Positions 49,320-58,637 of a stretch of 64,000 bases of DNA are shown here, in pieces. The position numbers and the translations under genes are program-made. The DNA lies in assembly GCA_001899585.1 (NCBI GenBank), contig MKWE01000043.1:53612-117611 (forward strand), written 5' to 3'. Source of the stretch: Rhodospirillales bacterium 70-18. Its GTDB lineage: Bacteria; Pseudomonadota; Alphaproteobacteria; Acetobacterales; Acetobacteraceae. The notes under the pieces are model-generated. The model saw only the letters and a list, made by a program, of their open reading frames with translations, was not told where the DNA came from and ran no database searches. Numbering within the stretch: position 1 is the stretch's first letter; every line of letters starts with the position of its first letter.

Positions 49320-50012
49320 ATGCGCGTTTCGCAGATGGACTGGCGGATGGTCGAGGACTGGACGCGCCACGACGACCGCTGTGTCCTGCCACTGGGCAGC
49401 ACTGAGCAGCATGCCGGCCTGTCGCTGATGGTCGATGCGATTCTGGCCGAGCGGGTGGCGGTGGACGCCGCCGAGCCGCTGGGCATTCCGGTGTTTCCCG
49501 CCATCCCCTACGGCCTGGCGCCGTATTTCCAGGCCTACCCCGGCAGCATCACGCTGCGGGTGGACACCTTCGTGGCCGTGGTGCGCGATGTGCTGGACAG
49601 CCTGAAGCGCTCCGGCTTCCGGCGGATCATGGTCTGCAACGGCCATGGCGGCAACCAGCCGGCGGCGGCGCTGGGGCATGAGTGGCTGATGGACAACCCG
49701 GATTGCCGCCTGCGCTTTCATGACTGGTGGCGTGCCCCGCGCACCATGGCGCTGGTGCAGGCGACCGACCCGGTTGCCAGCCATGCGAGCTGGATGGAAA
49801 ACTTCCCCTGGACCCGCCTGCCCACCACCCCGCCCGGTGAGGCCAAGGAGATGGTGGACACCGACCGGCTGAAGACCCTGCCGCCGTTCGAGGCGCGCAA
49901 CCTGCTGGATGACGGCAATTTCGGCGGCCGCACCCAGCGCAGCGACAACGAGATGCTGGCGATCTGGGAGACGGCGGTGCAGGAAACCCGCGACATGCTG
50001 GAGGCGTGGTGA
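49320..50012 (+). CDS. Creatininase-family amidohydrolase
   Basis: A 230-aa protein of the creatininase family: PLGSTEQHAGLSLMVDAILA (Glu/His/Asp metal ligands) and VCNGHGGNQPAA, the second metal-binding loop. Members hydrolyse cyclic amides such as creatinine or are involved in cofactor formation (MftE). It is the first gene of a four-gene operon with an overlapping TGATG junction to the next gene. The reaction in this pathway is unknown. The start is placed at MRVSQMDWRM, an upstream in-frame ATG-like start being less well positioned. Confidence 0.9.
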   Translation: MRVSQMDWRMVEDWTRHDDRCVLPLGSTEQHAGLSLMVDAILAERVAVDAAEPLGIPVFPAIPYGLAPYFQAYPGSITLRVDTFVAVVRDVLDSLKRSGFRRIMVCNGHGGNQPAAALGHEWLMDNPDCRLRFHDWWRAPRTMALVQATDPVASHASWMENFPWTRLPTTPPGEAKEMVDTDRLKTLPPFEARNLLDDGNFGGRTQRSDNEMLAIWETAVQETRDMLEAW

Positions 50013-51040
50013 TGGGCCCGATCCTGATCTGGGGCGCCGGCGCCATCGGCGGCTCGGTCGGCGCTTGGCTCAAGCGGGCCGGGCACGACGTGACCTTCGT
50101 GGACGTGGTGCCCGAGCACGTGGCGGCGATTGCCGGCGAAGGCGCGGACGAGGGCGCCGGCCTGCGCATCACCGGCCCGGTGGAGCAGTTCGCCGTCACC
50201 GCCCCGGCCTTCCTGCCCGAGCGGGTGACCGGCACCTGGAAACACATCTTCCTCGCCGTGAAGGCCCACCACACCGAGGCGGCGACCCGCGCGCTCACCC
50301 CGCATCTGGCCCAGGACGGCTATGTGCTGTCGCTGCAGAACGGGCTGTGCGAGACGGTGATCCAGCGCATCGTCGGGCGCGACCGCACCATGGGCGCCTT
50401 CGTCAACTTCTCCGCCGACTGGATGGGCCCGGGCGAGATCCTGTTCGGCGGCCGCGGCGCGGTGGTGCTGGGCGAGGTGACCGGGCAGATGACGCCGCGG
50501 CTGGCCGAACTGCACAAGGTGATGCTGGATTTCGAGCCGAACGCGATCACCACGCCGGAAATTTGGGGCTATCTGTGGGGCAAGCTTGGCTACGGCTCCA
50601 TGCTGTTCGCCCAGGCGCTCGGCATGGCCGGCATCGCCGACTGCTTGGCCCGGCCGGAACTGCTGCCGCTCTGGCGCGCCCTGGGCCGCGAGGTCAACGA
50701 GGTGACGCTGGCCGAGGGCGTGGCGCCGAAGGGCTTCAACGGCTTCGACCCGGCCGCCTTCATGCCCAATGCCGACCCGGCGGCGGCGGCGCGCGCCGTG
50801 GCGGCGATGGTGGAATTCAACCGCCCGAACGCCAAGACCCATTCCGGCGTCTGGCGCGACCTCGCCATCCGCAAGCGCCGCACCGAGGTGGATGTGCAGA
50901 TCGCCCCGATCTACGAGATCGGCGCCCGCCACGGCATCGAATGCCCCACCGTGCGCAGGCTGGTCGCCATGATCCACGAGGTGGAGAACGGCACCCGCGC
51001 GCTCAACGACGACAACCTGCTGGAGTTGCTCCCGCGATGA
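50012..51040 (+). CDS. Ketopantoate-reductase-like dehydrogenase (ApbA/PanE family)
   Basis: A 342-aa protein with N-terminal Rossmann site ILIWGAGAIGGSVGAWLKRA and the family's Lys/Asn core (FLAVKAHHTEAA, LSLQNGLCE). PanE reduces 2-dehydropantoate for coenzyme A, but this one sits in a degradation-type operon, so it may reduce or oxidise another 2-oxo/hydroxy acid. It overlaps the creatininase stop by one base and the following SDR start by 4 bases. Confidence 0.87.
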   Translation: MGPILIWGAGAIGGSVGAWLKRAGHDVTFVDVVPEHVAAIAGEGADEGAGLRITGPVEQFAVTAPAFLPERVTGTWKHIFLAVKAHHTEAATRALTPHLAQDGYVLSLQNGLCETVIQRIVGRDRTMGAFVNFSADWMGPGEILFGGRGAVVLGEVTGQMTPRLAELHKVMLDFEPNAITTPEIWGYLWGKLGYGSMLFAQALGMAGIADCLARPELLPLWRALGREVNEVTLAEGVAPKGFNGFDPAAFMPNADPAAAARAVAAMVEFNRPNAKTHSGVWRDLAIRKRRTEVDVQIAPIYEIGARHGIECPTVRRLVAMIHEVENGTRALNDDNLLELLPR

Positions 51041-51792
51041 ACATCCGTTTCGAAGGCCGCGTGGTCGTGGTCAGCGGCGCCGGCCACGGCTTCGGCCGCA
51101 CCATCGCGCGCAGCTTCGCCGGGCTGGGCGCCTGGGTGTTCGGCTGCGACATCTCCGCCGAGAACCTGGCCGAGACCGCCAGCACCGGCGGCATCCACAC
51201 CGCGGTGGTGGACCTCGCCGACCGCCGCGCCGCCGCCGCCTGGATCGCTGGCATCGAGCGCGACACCAAACAGGCGGTGTTCTGCCTCGTCAACAACGCC
51301 GGCGGCGTGGCCGGCCAGACGCCGCATCCGCTGGAGGAAGTGCCCGACGAAGACTGGGACCGCATTTTCGCCATCAATGTCGGCGCCGCCATGGCGCTGT
51401 CGCGCGCCGCCGCGCCGGCGATGAAGCAGGCCAGGCGCGGCCGCATCATCAACATCAGTTCCGGCGCCGGGTTGCAGGCGTCGCTTACCGGCATCCAGGC
51501 CTATTGCAGCGCCAAGCACGCGGTGATCGGCCTCACCCGCCAGTTGGCGCATGAATTCGGGCCGTTCAACATCACCGTGAACTCGGTCGCGCCTGGCTTC
51601 ATCCGCAGCAATCCCAGCACCGAGAAGCAGTGGGAGGCCTACGGGCCGGAGCGCCAGCAGGCGCTGGTGGAGGGCATCGCCATGAAGCGGCTGGGCAGCG
51701 CGCAGGACATCGCCAACGCGGTGATCTTCTTCGCCTCCGACCTGGCCGGCTTCGTCAACGGCCAGGTGATCCAGGTGGATGGCGGCCGATGA
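51037..51792 (+). CDS. SDR-family oxidoreductase
   Basis: A 251-aa classical SDR: VVVSGAGHGFGRTIARSFAG (glycine motif), NNAGG, and the catalytic Ser in ISSGAG with YCSAK. The C-terminus reads FVNGQVIQVDGGR. NAD(P)-dependent alcohol/ketone conversion; substrate is unknown. Coupled by ATGA overlaps on both sides in the creatininase/PanE-like/SDR/M20 operon. Confidence 0.93.
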   Translation: MNIRFEGRVVVVSGAGHGFGRTIARSFAGLGAWVFGCDISAENLAETASTGGIHTAVVDLADRRAAAAWIAGIERDTKQAVFCLVNNAGGVAGQTPHPLEEVPDEDWDRIFAINVGAAMALSRAAAPAMKQARRGRIINISSGAGLQASLTGIQAYCSAKHAVIGLTRQLAHEFGPFNITVNSVAPGFIRSNPSTEKQWEAYGPERQQALVEGIAMKRLGSAQDIANAVIFFASDLAGFVNGQVIQVDGGR

Positions 51793-53192
51793 GCGCCGAG
51801 CGGGTCGAAGCCTGGCTGGCCGCCAACCGGCAGCGGCTGCTGGATGAACTGTTCGAGTTGCTGCGCGCCCCCAGCGTCTCCACCGACCCGGCCTACGCCG
51901 CCGGGCTGGCGCGGGCGGCCGAGATCCTGGCCGAACGGCTGCGCCGCATCGGCATGCGGGACGTGCAGATGCTCGACGGCGGCGGCAACCCGGCGGTGTT
52001 CGCGCAGTGGTGCGGGGCGCCGGGCGCGCCGACCATCCTGGTCTACGGCCATTACGACGTGCAGCCGCCGGACCCGCTGGAATTGTGGACCACGCCGCCC
52101 TTCGAGCCGACGCTGAGCGCCGACGGCGCCACCTACAGCGCCCGCGGCGCCTCCGACGACAAGTCGCCGCTGTGGATTGCGATTTCGGGCATCGAGGGGT
52201 GGCTCGCGGTCACCGGCGGCCTGCCGCTGAACGTGAAGGTGCTGCTGGAAGGCGAGGAGGAGGTGGGCAGCCGCTCCATCCCGGCCATCCTGGACAAGTA
52301 CCGCGACCTGCTGGCCGCCGACGTGCTGGTCAGCGCCGATGGCGGGCGGTGGCGGCCCGGCGTGCCGAGCGTGAACACCAACAGCCGCGGCAATGTGGGC
52401 ATGGAGGTCACCGTGCGCACCGCCGGCCACGACCTGCATTCCGGCCGCTATGGCGGCCCGGTGGCCAATGCCGCGATGGTGCTGGCGCGCCTGCTGGCCA
52501 CCCTGCACGACGAGCACAACCGCATCGCCGTGCCAGGGTTCTTCGACGGGCTGCGCCGCCCCGGCAATGCCGACTATGCCAGCATGCAGGCGCTGGGCTT
52601 CGACGAGGCGAAGTTCTTCGCCGAGATCGGCGCGCGGCCGGGCGCCATCGAGCCGGGCCTGCCGGAGGGCAGCGTCGGCCTGCTGGAATCGCTTTGGTTC
52701 CGCCCGACGCTGGAGATGAACGGCATCACCGGCGGCTACCAGGGGCCGGGCGGCAAGACGGTCATCCCCTGCCAGGCCAGCGCCAAGCTCACCTGCCGCC
52801 TCGGCCCCGGGCAACTCCCGGCCAAGGTGGCGGCGGCGGTGGAGGCGCATCTGCGCGCCAGATGCCCGGCCTGGGCCGACCTTTCGGTGGCCCACGGGCG
52901 CGGCAGCAGCGCCGCCTACGCGGTGCCGGAGGACGATCCCTTCCTGGAGGCGATCGAGCGGGTGATGCAGCAGGTACACGGGCGCCGGCCGCTGCGCGTG
53001 GGCATCGGCGGCACGCTGCCGATCTCGTCGATGGTCAAGCAGGCGCTGGGGCTGGAGACGGTGATGCTGTCCTACGCCATCGCCGACGAGAACATCCACG
53101 CGCCCAACGAATTCTTCCGCCTCTCTTCGTTCGACGACGGGCTGCGCGCCTGGGCACGGGCGCTGCCGGAATTGGCGGCGGTGCGGCGGTAG
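51789..53192 (+). CDS. M20-family metallopeptidase
   Basis: A 467-aa peptidase with the M20 signatures ILVYGHYDVQPPDP (His metal ligand) and VLLEGEEEVGSRSI (Glu metal ligand), plus ARGASDDKSP for the bridging Asp. Length fits the CNDP/dipeptidase or N-acyl-amino-acid hydrolase branch. It is the last gene of the four-gene operon, where ring opening by the creatininase-like enzyme followed by deacylation or peptide hydrolysis is plausible. Confidence 0.93.
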   Translation: MSAERVEAWLAANRQRLLDELFELLRAPSVSTDPAYAAGLARAAEILAERLRRIGMRDVQMLDGGGNPAVFAQWCGAPGAPTILVYGHYDVQPPDPLELWTTPPFEPTLSADGATYSARGASDDKSPLWIAISGIEGWLAVTGGLPLNVKVLLEGEEEVGSRSIPAILDKYRDLLAADVLVSADGGRWRPGVPSVNTNSRGNVGMEVTVRTAGHDLHSGRYGGPVANAAMVLARLLATLHDEHNRIAVPGFFDGLRRPGNADYASMQALGFDEAKFFAEIGARPGAIEPGLPEGSVGLLESLWFRPTLEMNGITGGYQGPGGKTVIPCQASAKLTCRLGPGQLPAKVAAAVEAHLRARCPAWADLSVAHGRGSSAAYAVPEDDPFLEAIERVMQQVHGRRPLRVGIGGTLPISSMVKQALGLETVMLSYAIADENIHAPNEFFRLSSFDDGLRAWARALPELAAVRR

Positions 53193-53204
53193 CGGTGAGG
53201 GGGG

Positions 53205-53306
53205 CTCGTAGAAGCGATGCACGCGCAGCAGGCCCTGGCCGATCCGGCGGCGGATGGTCTTTCCGGAGAGCTGCAGTTCCTCGGCCACCTGCTCGACGGT
53301 CGGCAT
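53205..53306 (-). pseudogene. HTH (excisionase/MerR-like) N-terminal remnant
   Basis: Minus strand from the ATG at 53306: MPTVEQVAEELQLSGKTIRR, continuing RIGQGLLRVHRF. The 'TVeqvAeeLqlSgKTIRRrI..G' pattern is the HTH_17-type fold of excisionase-like proteins. The following sequence is anti-sense to the M20 gene, so the rest is lost or the frame ends there. It marks a recombination boundary. Confidence 0.45.
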
Positions 53307-54404
53307 CGGTGGCCGGCCGGCATTTGGCCGGATCGGGTGGAGCATCGCGGATTTGCTTCAATGTCGGACGTGGAGAGGGCGGGCTTCAGCCGCTCCGCGG
53401 CCATCTGGCGGCCAGGCGCCCGGGCCAACGCGTGCAGCGCTTCACATGCGGCGGCGGAGGGCGCCGGATGCGTTTGTCCCGGGCCGACCTTCGAGGTGAG
53501 GATCAGCCCGGGCGGTTTGACGCGGACGGCAGAGGAGGTTTGCGGGGCTTTGTCACACCCCAAAGGTGCCGCCACGACTTTCCGGGCGATCGAGAAATCC
53601 CGTCCCCGCGATGCCTGCCGCAGAGTCGGCAGGCTGTGTGTCAGTCAGCGGTGTCTGAATTGGCGGGCTGATTCTCCCGCTCGAAACGGAGGTTGAGCGA
53701 CCTCCGGCTTACGGTTGACCGCAGGCGGCCCGCCGCCTGTCCGACATCTTCTCCGTGATCATGATGCTCGGGATGTCGGTGTTCGCGCGCGGCACGGTTG
53801 GCATGATCGGCGCATCCGCCATGCTGGTCCGTTCGGGCGGATCTCGATCGGGTTCGGACCTGCTGTCATGCACCGGGAACGTTGCGTGAAGCTTGGCAGA
53901 TATGATCTCGTCGAGCCCGACATTGTGGGTTATCGCAGCGGAGATTCGCCAGGATGCCGCCCGGTCGTGGACCCTGCCATCTGATCGCGTGTCCCGGAGC
54001 AGCCTGGTGTCGCGCAGCCGCAGGCGACGATGCCGGCTGCGGCGCGCGGGCGTGATGCGGACAGCCGGCCATGCCGCGAAGGCCTGAGATCCCGCGCGCG
54101 AGGGCGTCGTTCATGGTGGCGGTGGTCGGCATGCGAGAGGGCACCTCTGTGGAGTGGGGGGAGCAGAGGGCAACGCTGGGGGGATGATGGCGCCATCGAG
54201 CGGTGCCGGTCTCAGAGTCAGGTGCCGGCCCCCAAACGATCCGTGGCTAAGCCTGCTGTCGGCCGGGATTGGCCGACAGCAGAAGGGCGGCTCGGCAGGG
54301 AAAAGCGATCGGATGCCGCCATTCACAATGAGCTGTGCTGTCTGAGCCGCTCATCGAGATATAGAGGGTCCTCGGGTCGCCGCTCAAGGGCCTTGCCGTC
54401 CGGC
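53307..54404. other. Intergenic stretch with eroded sequence, no gene assigned
   Basis: Several short frames are open on both strands, but none shows convincing protein features. A plus-strand segment near 53735-53850 reads RLSDIFSVIMMLGMSVFARG, which could be a membrane-protein fragment, but it is isolated. The region looks like decayed accessory DNA between the M20 operon and the encapsulin genes. Confidence 0.4.
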
Positions 54405-55223
54405 TCAGGCCGGTTGTGTCGCGTTCATGGGTGACAGCACGATCGCGGCCTCGCTCGTCAGCAGCAGAAAGGTGAAGCTCGTCTGCAGGTAGAGCGAGAC
54501 CGTCGTGCCGGTATGGCTGGCGTAGCCGATCGACACGTCCTGGCCGATGTGCAGGTCGAAATCCCCGCCGCGCGTGCTGAGCACGAACGCTCCATGGATA
54601 GCCGGCGCCCAGACGATGTCACTGTCGATCAGACGCTTGATGTGCGCGAGGATCGGGTATCCCTCGTCGCTGCTCTCCTGCAGCGCGGTATAGGCTTCGG
54701 CGCCCAGCACCACGCAATAGGGCCCGTTCACGCCGGCAAGACGCAGCTGGTTCAGCGCCTGGGCGATAGCGTCGGGATAGGCGCGCACGTCATCGGGCAG
54801 CGTCATCACCGGGTTGCTGGTGCCCTGGCGGATGCCCTGGATGTTCGCCGCCTCATAGCCCTCGAAAATCGCGCCGTCCTCGGCAAAGGCGATCAGGCGC
54901 GCGGCGTCCTTCACCGGCTGCCAATCGGAATCTTCAGAGCCGCGCTCCACATCGTCGATCGCGTCGCGATCCAGCACGAACGGGACGCGCAGCTCGACCA
55001 GGGCTTTCACCTGGCGCTGGCGCGCCAGAATGCCCTCGTCGGGGGCGGCGATGATTTTCTGATGGCCGGTGCCCACGGCGGAGAGTTTGGCGCCGGCCGG
55101 TCCCTGGACGTCCACGACGCGTCGTCCGGCAAGATATCGCTTCAGTGTGCGCGAGGCCTCTTCCTCGATTTGAGCCCATGCCTCGGCTGAGATTGGGGCG
55201 AGTTCGCGATGCAGATTGTTCAT
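54405..55223 (-). CDS. Family 1 encapsulin shell protein
   Basis: A 272-aa protein starting MNNLHRELAPISAEAWAQIE, with RTLKRYLAGRRVVDVQGPAG, the standard encapsulin opening with HK97-like fold. Later pieces: QVKALVELRVPFVLDRDAID (E-loop side), GPYCVVLGAEAYTAL, and the terminal YLQTSFTFLLLTSEAAIVL. Sixty or more copies form an icosahedral compartment that encloses cargo enzymes. It starts in an ATGA overlap with the stop of the DyP peroxidase gene, whose product carries the encapsulation peptide. Confidence 0.96.
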   Translation of the reverse strand: MNNLHRELAPISAEAWAQIEEEASRTLKRYLAGRRVVDVQGPAGAKLSAVGTGHQKIIAAPDEGILARQRQVKALVELRVPFVLDRDAIDDVERGSEDSDWQPVKDAARLIAFAEDGAIFEGYEAANIQGIRQGTSNPVMTLPDDVRAYPDAIAQALNQLRLAGVNGPYCVVLGAEAYTALQESSDEGYPILAHIKRLIDSDIVWAPAIHGAFVLSTRGGDFDLHIGQDVSIGYASHTGTTVSLYLQTSFTFLLLTSEAAIVLSPMNATQPA

Positions 55224-56248
55224 TGTGAAGGCTTCCCTTTGAGCGAGCCGATGCCGAGCGAGCCGTCGGGCAAAGGCAGATTGGGCGGTGCCGGCGAAGC
55301 GCCTGCTTGTTGGTCAGGCGTCACGTTATCGAGGAAAGTCGCCGTGGGGACGAAAAACAGGTTGCCGGTCACGGCCGTACTGAAGTCCAGCAGACGATCG
55401 TAGTTGCCGGGCGGGCGGCCGACGAACATATTGACCAGCATCTGCTCGATGGTCCGCGGTGATCGGCTGTAGCCGATGAAATACGTGCCGAACTCGCCAT
55501 GCCCCGCGCGGCCAAACGGCATGTTGTCGCGCAAAATCTTGACCTCCCGCCCGTTCTCCACGATCTGAGTCAAGGCGTTGTGCGCGGAGGTCGGCTTGAT
55601 CGCGTCGTCCAACTCGATATCGGGCAGCTTGGTGCGGCCGACGATGCGTTCCTGGGTTTCGGTCGGTAACGCATTCCACCCGGCGATATCGTGCAGATAT
55701 TTTTGCACGATGACATAGCTGCCACCAGCAAAGGGAGCGTCTTCCTCACCGATCAGAGTGGCGTCAAGCGCTGCCGCCCCGCTTGGGTTTTCGGTCCCAT
55801 CGACAAAGCCCAGCAGATCGCGCGAGTCAAAATACCGGAAGCCGTGCACCTCGTCCGCTGTCGACACGGCATCGCCCAGTCGTGTCATGATCTGGGTCGC
55901 GAGTTCGAAACACATATCCATCCGCCCGGCGCGAATGTGGAACAGAAGATCGCCTTGCGTGGCGACGGCGTGGCGCGGGCCAGCGACAATCTCCTGGAAC
56001 GGATGGAGTTCGGCCGGCCTCGGCTGGCCGAACAGGCGATCCCATACGTCCGACCCGAACGCCATGATGCAGGTCAGGTGTGCGTCGGGCTCACGAAACC
56101 CGACCGAGCGCAACAGGGCGGCGAGATCTCCGCATAGCGTCCGCACTTCGGATTCGGCCGCCGCACCCGGGTTCACCGTGACGACCAGGAAGATCGCGGC
56201 GCGGGTCAACGTGGCGCCTCCTGCTTGAGGGGTGGCGGGTATGATCAT
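55220..56248 (-). CDS. DyP-type peroxidase, encapsulin cargo
   Basis: A 342-aa dye-decolorizing peroxidase. Seen: GFVDGTENP with catalytic Asp150, proximal His223 in TSAHNALTQI, and distal Arg240 in KILRDNMPFG. It oxidises phenols/dyes with H2O2 and heme in the nanocompartment. The C-terminal tail after residue 310 is a Pro/Ala linker ending DGSLGIGSLKG at 328-338, a match to the encapsulin targeting peptide. The start is placed at MIIPATPQ (56248); an upstream GTG adds 13 residues. It lies immediately upstream of the shell gene and overlaps it by 4 bases. Confidence 0.96.
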   Translation of the reverse strand: MIIPATPQAGGATLTRAAIFLVVTVNPGAAAESEVRTLCGDLAALLRSVGFREPDAHLTCIMAFGSDVWDRLFGQPRPAELHPFQEIVAGPRHAVATQGDLLFHIRAGRMDMCFELATQIMTRLGDAVSTADEVHGFRYFDSRDLLGFVDGTENPSGAAALDATLIGEEDAPFAGGSYVIVQKYLHDIAGWNALPTETQERIVGRTKLPDIELDDAIKPTSAHNALTQIVENGREVKILRDNMPFGRAGHGEFGTYFIGYSRSPRTIEQMLVNMFVGRPPGNYDRLLDFSTAVTGNLFFVPTATFLDNVTPDQQAGASPAPPNLPLPDGSLGIGSLKGKPSQ

Positions 56249-56707
56249 GGTATTCCGCTCTGTCGAGGGTATTCGAGCGCTCCACACCGGACGCGTCCCG
56301 CGACGGACCGCCGGACCATACGAAGACTAATCTGACTGACCACGTTTCTGCTCTCTCCATGCCCACGAGATGCCGGTCCGACGGCTTCAGATCATGCGGA
56401 CACCTTCTGAAAATGCTCTGGCTTTGCATAGTCCCAATCGCAACGCGGAAGGGCCGGGTGGTTTTTCCAGGGATGTCGGGCTGCTCCGGACCTGGTGCCG
56501 AAGATCGTCGAGGCGATCCTGGATGGGTGATAGCCGGCATGCCTCGACGTGAACGTGCTCCGGGAGGGGTTCCGGCGCAGTGGGGGAAGCAGCGAACGAC
56601 AATCCGAGACCGGCGGCCTATCGCTCTGTAGCCGACGCGGGTGAAGTGGGCTGTGCATTCGTGTTAAGCTGGCGGTCCGCGTTCGAACGGTCCCCCGGAG
56701 TCCGGAC
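56249..56707. other. Divergent intergenic region, no gene seen
   Basis: It lies between the DyP/encapsulin operon and a plus-strand SDR gene. Short open frames are present, but codon pattern and protein features do not support them. It must hold the promoters of both units; no clear sigma70 or OxyR-type boxes are recognised by eye. Confidence 0.4.
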
Positions 56708-57478
56708 ATGACCAATATCTTCTCACTCGACGGTAAGGTTGCCCTGGTGACCGGTTCTTCGCGTGGCCTCGGCCGTGCCATGGCGCTGGGACTCGCCGGT
56801 TGCGGCGCCCACGTCGTCGTCAACGGCCGCAACCCTGAGGGAATCGAGGCGACGCGCGCGGCCATCGTTGCCGCTGGTGGCAGCGCCACGGCGCTGGCGT
56901 TCGACACGACCGATATCGCGGCCGCCGATGCGGGGGTCGACCGGATCGAGGCTGAATTCGGGCACCTCGACATCCTCGTCAATAACGCCGGCTACGGCAA
57001 CGCCAGGACCGCGAGCGAGGCTACCAACGTCGAATGGGATGAGATCATCGAGGTCGACCTCAACGCCTGCTTTCGCCTCGCCAGGCGCGCCTCGCTCGGC
57101 ATGATCCGGCGCGGCTGGGGCCGCATCATTAACATCTCCTCGATCAACGCCCACATCGCCCGCGAGGCGAATGCCAATTACTGCGCCGCCAAGGCCGGGC
57201 TCGAAGGCCTGACCCGCGCGCTTGCGGTCGAGTGGGGGCCGAAGGGTATCACCGTGAACGCGATCGCGCCCGGCTACATGATGACGCCGGACAACATGGA
57301 CACGCCGCTGCGCGCCGACCCGCAGCAGCGCGACCGGTTCGCGGGGCGCACAGCACTCAAGCGCTGGGGCCAAGCCAACGAACTCGATGGCGCCGTGGTC
57401 TATCTGGCCAGCAACGCCTCGACCTATTGCACCGGGCATGTCCTGATCGTGGACGGGGGGATGAGCGTCAAGATCTGA
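56708..57478 (+). CDS. SDR oxidoreductase, gluconate 5-dehydrogenase-like
   Basis: A 256-aa classical SDR: MTNIFSLDGKVALVTGSSRG with LGRAMALGLAG (TGxxxGLG), NNAGYGNARTA, Ser in NISSINAHIA and YCAAKAGLEGL. The ending CTGHVLIVDGGMSVKI is close to gluconate 5-dehydrogenase/2-deoxy-D-gluconate dehydrogenase proteins. It stands alone, divergent from the DyP/encapsulin pair and followed by decayed insertion sequences. The substrate is probably a sugar acid, with moderate certainty. Confidence 0.9.
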   Translation: MTNIFSLDGKVALVTGSSRGLGRAMALGLAGCGAHVVVNGRNPEGIEATRAAIVAAGGSATALAFDTTDIAAADAGVDRIEAEFGHLDILVNNAGYGNARTASEATNVEWDEIIEVDLNACFRLARRASLGMIRRGWGRIINISSINAHIAREANANYCAAKAGLEGLTRALAVEWGPKGITVNAIAPGYMMTPDNMDTPLRADPQQRDRFAGRTALKRWGQANELDGAVVYLASNASTYCTGHVLIVDGGMSVKI

Positions 57479-57820
57479 CGGTCTCGACAGCGACCCGGCC
57501 CAACGGTTGAACCAGAATCCGACCTCTGTCGCCGGGATGCGATCGTAGGACGATGGCCGGTGGACCTTGAGTGTGCCGGTGCTGCGTGACGGGTTTACGT
57601 TGGAGCGGTGGGCAACGGGCGCCGCTCACCACGGAACCGTGCTGGAGTTGATGAACCGCGGGCGGCATCGTCGCACAATCGCCCACCACCAAGCCCAGGA
57701 GCCGATGGCCCAACGTCCCGCGCCTCTAGGCGCAACCGATGAGGAGGTCCGGGTGATTCTGGGACGCTGCCAGTGCCCGGGGCCGTTCCACGAACGGATG
57801 CTGGGCAGGGGCTGGTTTCG
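57479..57820. other. Intergenic stretch before IS5 remnant
   Basis: Open frames exist on both strands, but none is recognised; the plus-strand 86-codon frame from 57567 has an unusual composition and no clear ribosome-binding site. It may include the lost 5' part of the adjacent IS5-type element. Confidence 0.35.
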
Positions 57821-58127
57821 CCGATGATCCGACCTGCCAAGCGAGGCGGGCGTCCCCGGGGGTGAACCTTCGCGACGGTCTGAATGCGGTCCTCTATGTG
57901 CACTCGACCGGCGGCCAGTGGCAGGCGCTGCCGAACGACCTGCCGCCGAAAAGCACCGCCCGGGGCTACCGCTCGCTTTGGGACAGGGACGGGACGATCG
58001 AGCGCATTCACCATGCCCTCTATGTAGGGGAACGAGGCGCCGGCCGCGGACGCATCAGGGACCTCGGACACGACCGACCAGTCCAGTGCGGGCGCGAGAG
58101 GGCCATGTAATCCTTTTGAAACGTTAT
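57821..58127 (+). pseudogene. IS5-family transposase remnant
   Basis: Successive frames give PMIRPAKRGGRPRG, then after a frameshift VNLRDGLNAVLYVHSTGGQW, QALPNDLPPKSTARGYRSLW and DGTIERIHHALYV, and after a further shift ASGTSDTTDQSSAGARGP. These match the N-terminal DUF4096-type region of IS5/IS1031 transposases ('NLReVLNAilYvlrTGcQWraLP.dlPPkSTv'). The catalytic DDE part is missing. At least two frameshifts make it non-functional. Confidence 0.8.
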
Positions 58128-58145
58128 CGCCCAAAACGATATGTG

Positions 58146-58637
58146 TCAGACCGCCTTGCGGGCATCGGCAAGGCTCTTGCCCATGAGCAGGCCGAGTTCG
58201 CCCGGGCGGCCGATATATGTGCGCATCGTGCGGTAGGGCACGGCGGTGATCTCGGCGATGAGGTTCAGTTTCCCCGCGGCGTCAAGCGCACTGAACTTGC
58301 CGGCCCCTGGTCTGTGCTCGAACAAGGCCGCGACCTCCTGCAGCGTGCGCACGGGCACGTTGCCCAGCAGCCGCAAATGCTCCTCGGTGATATCGCGAGG
58401 CGTCAGGGTGCGACCCGGCATCACATGGCTCACCGGCCGGTTGGCCGCCTTGCTGTCCGTCAGCCGACCGCCCGAGGCGGACGCATCAGCCGGCGGCGTC
58501 GCGGTCAGATCGCTCGCCTGAAACTCGACCTCGACCCCGTTCTCCTGGGCGATAAAGACTAGGTCCCCGTCACACTCCAGCACCGTGCCGCTGCGCTGGC
58601 CGTTGCGGTGCCAAACCTTCTGTTCCACTGAAAACAT
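58146..58637 (-). CDS. Hypothetical 163-aa protein
   Basis: Start MFSVEQKVWHRNGQRSGTVL, with AAGGAG eight bases upstream. The first 50 residues look like a small beta-barrel (SH3/KOW-like: GTVLECDGDLVFIAQENGVE), followed by a polar linker and a helical domain from about residue 80 (TPRDITEEHLRLLGNVPVRT onward, ending RPGELGLLMGKSLADARKAV). The family is not recognised. Codon pattern and the good ribosome-binding site argue for a real gene. It is flanked by two decayed transposases. The same frame stays open for 322 codons upstream through the IS3-like remnant, which is a shadow. Confidence 0.6.
   Translation of the reverse strand: MFSVEQKVWHRNGQRSGTVLECDGDLVFIAQENGVEVEFQASDLTATPPADASASGGRLTDSKAANRPVSHVMPGRTLTPRDITEEHLRLLGNVPVRTLQEVAALFEHRPGAGKFSALDAAGKLNLIAEITAVPYRTMRTYIGRPGELGLLMGKSLADARKAV

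Noticed and set aside
50012..51040. Assignment as panE for coenzyme A synthesis
   Set aside because: Family is right, but the operon context is catabolic and no other pantothenate gene is near, so the symbol was withheld.
53715..54434. Short plus and minus frames between the M20 and encapsulin genes
   Set aside because: No family features, no good ribosome-binding sites, and inconsistent codon pattern.
57567..57827. 86-codon plus frame before the IS5 remnant
   Set aside because: No recognisable protein features; no clear start signal; kept only as part of an intergenic stretch.
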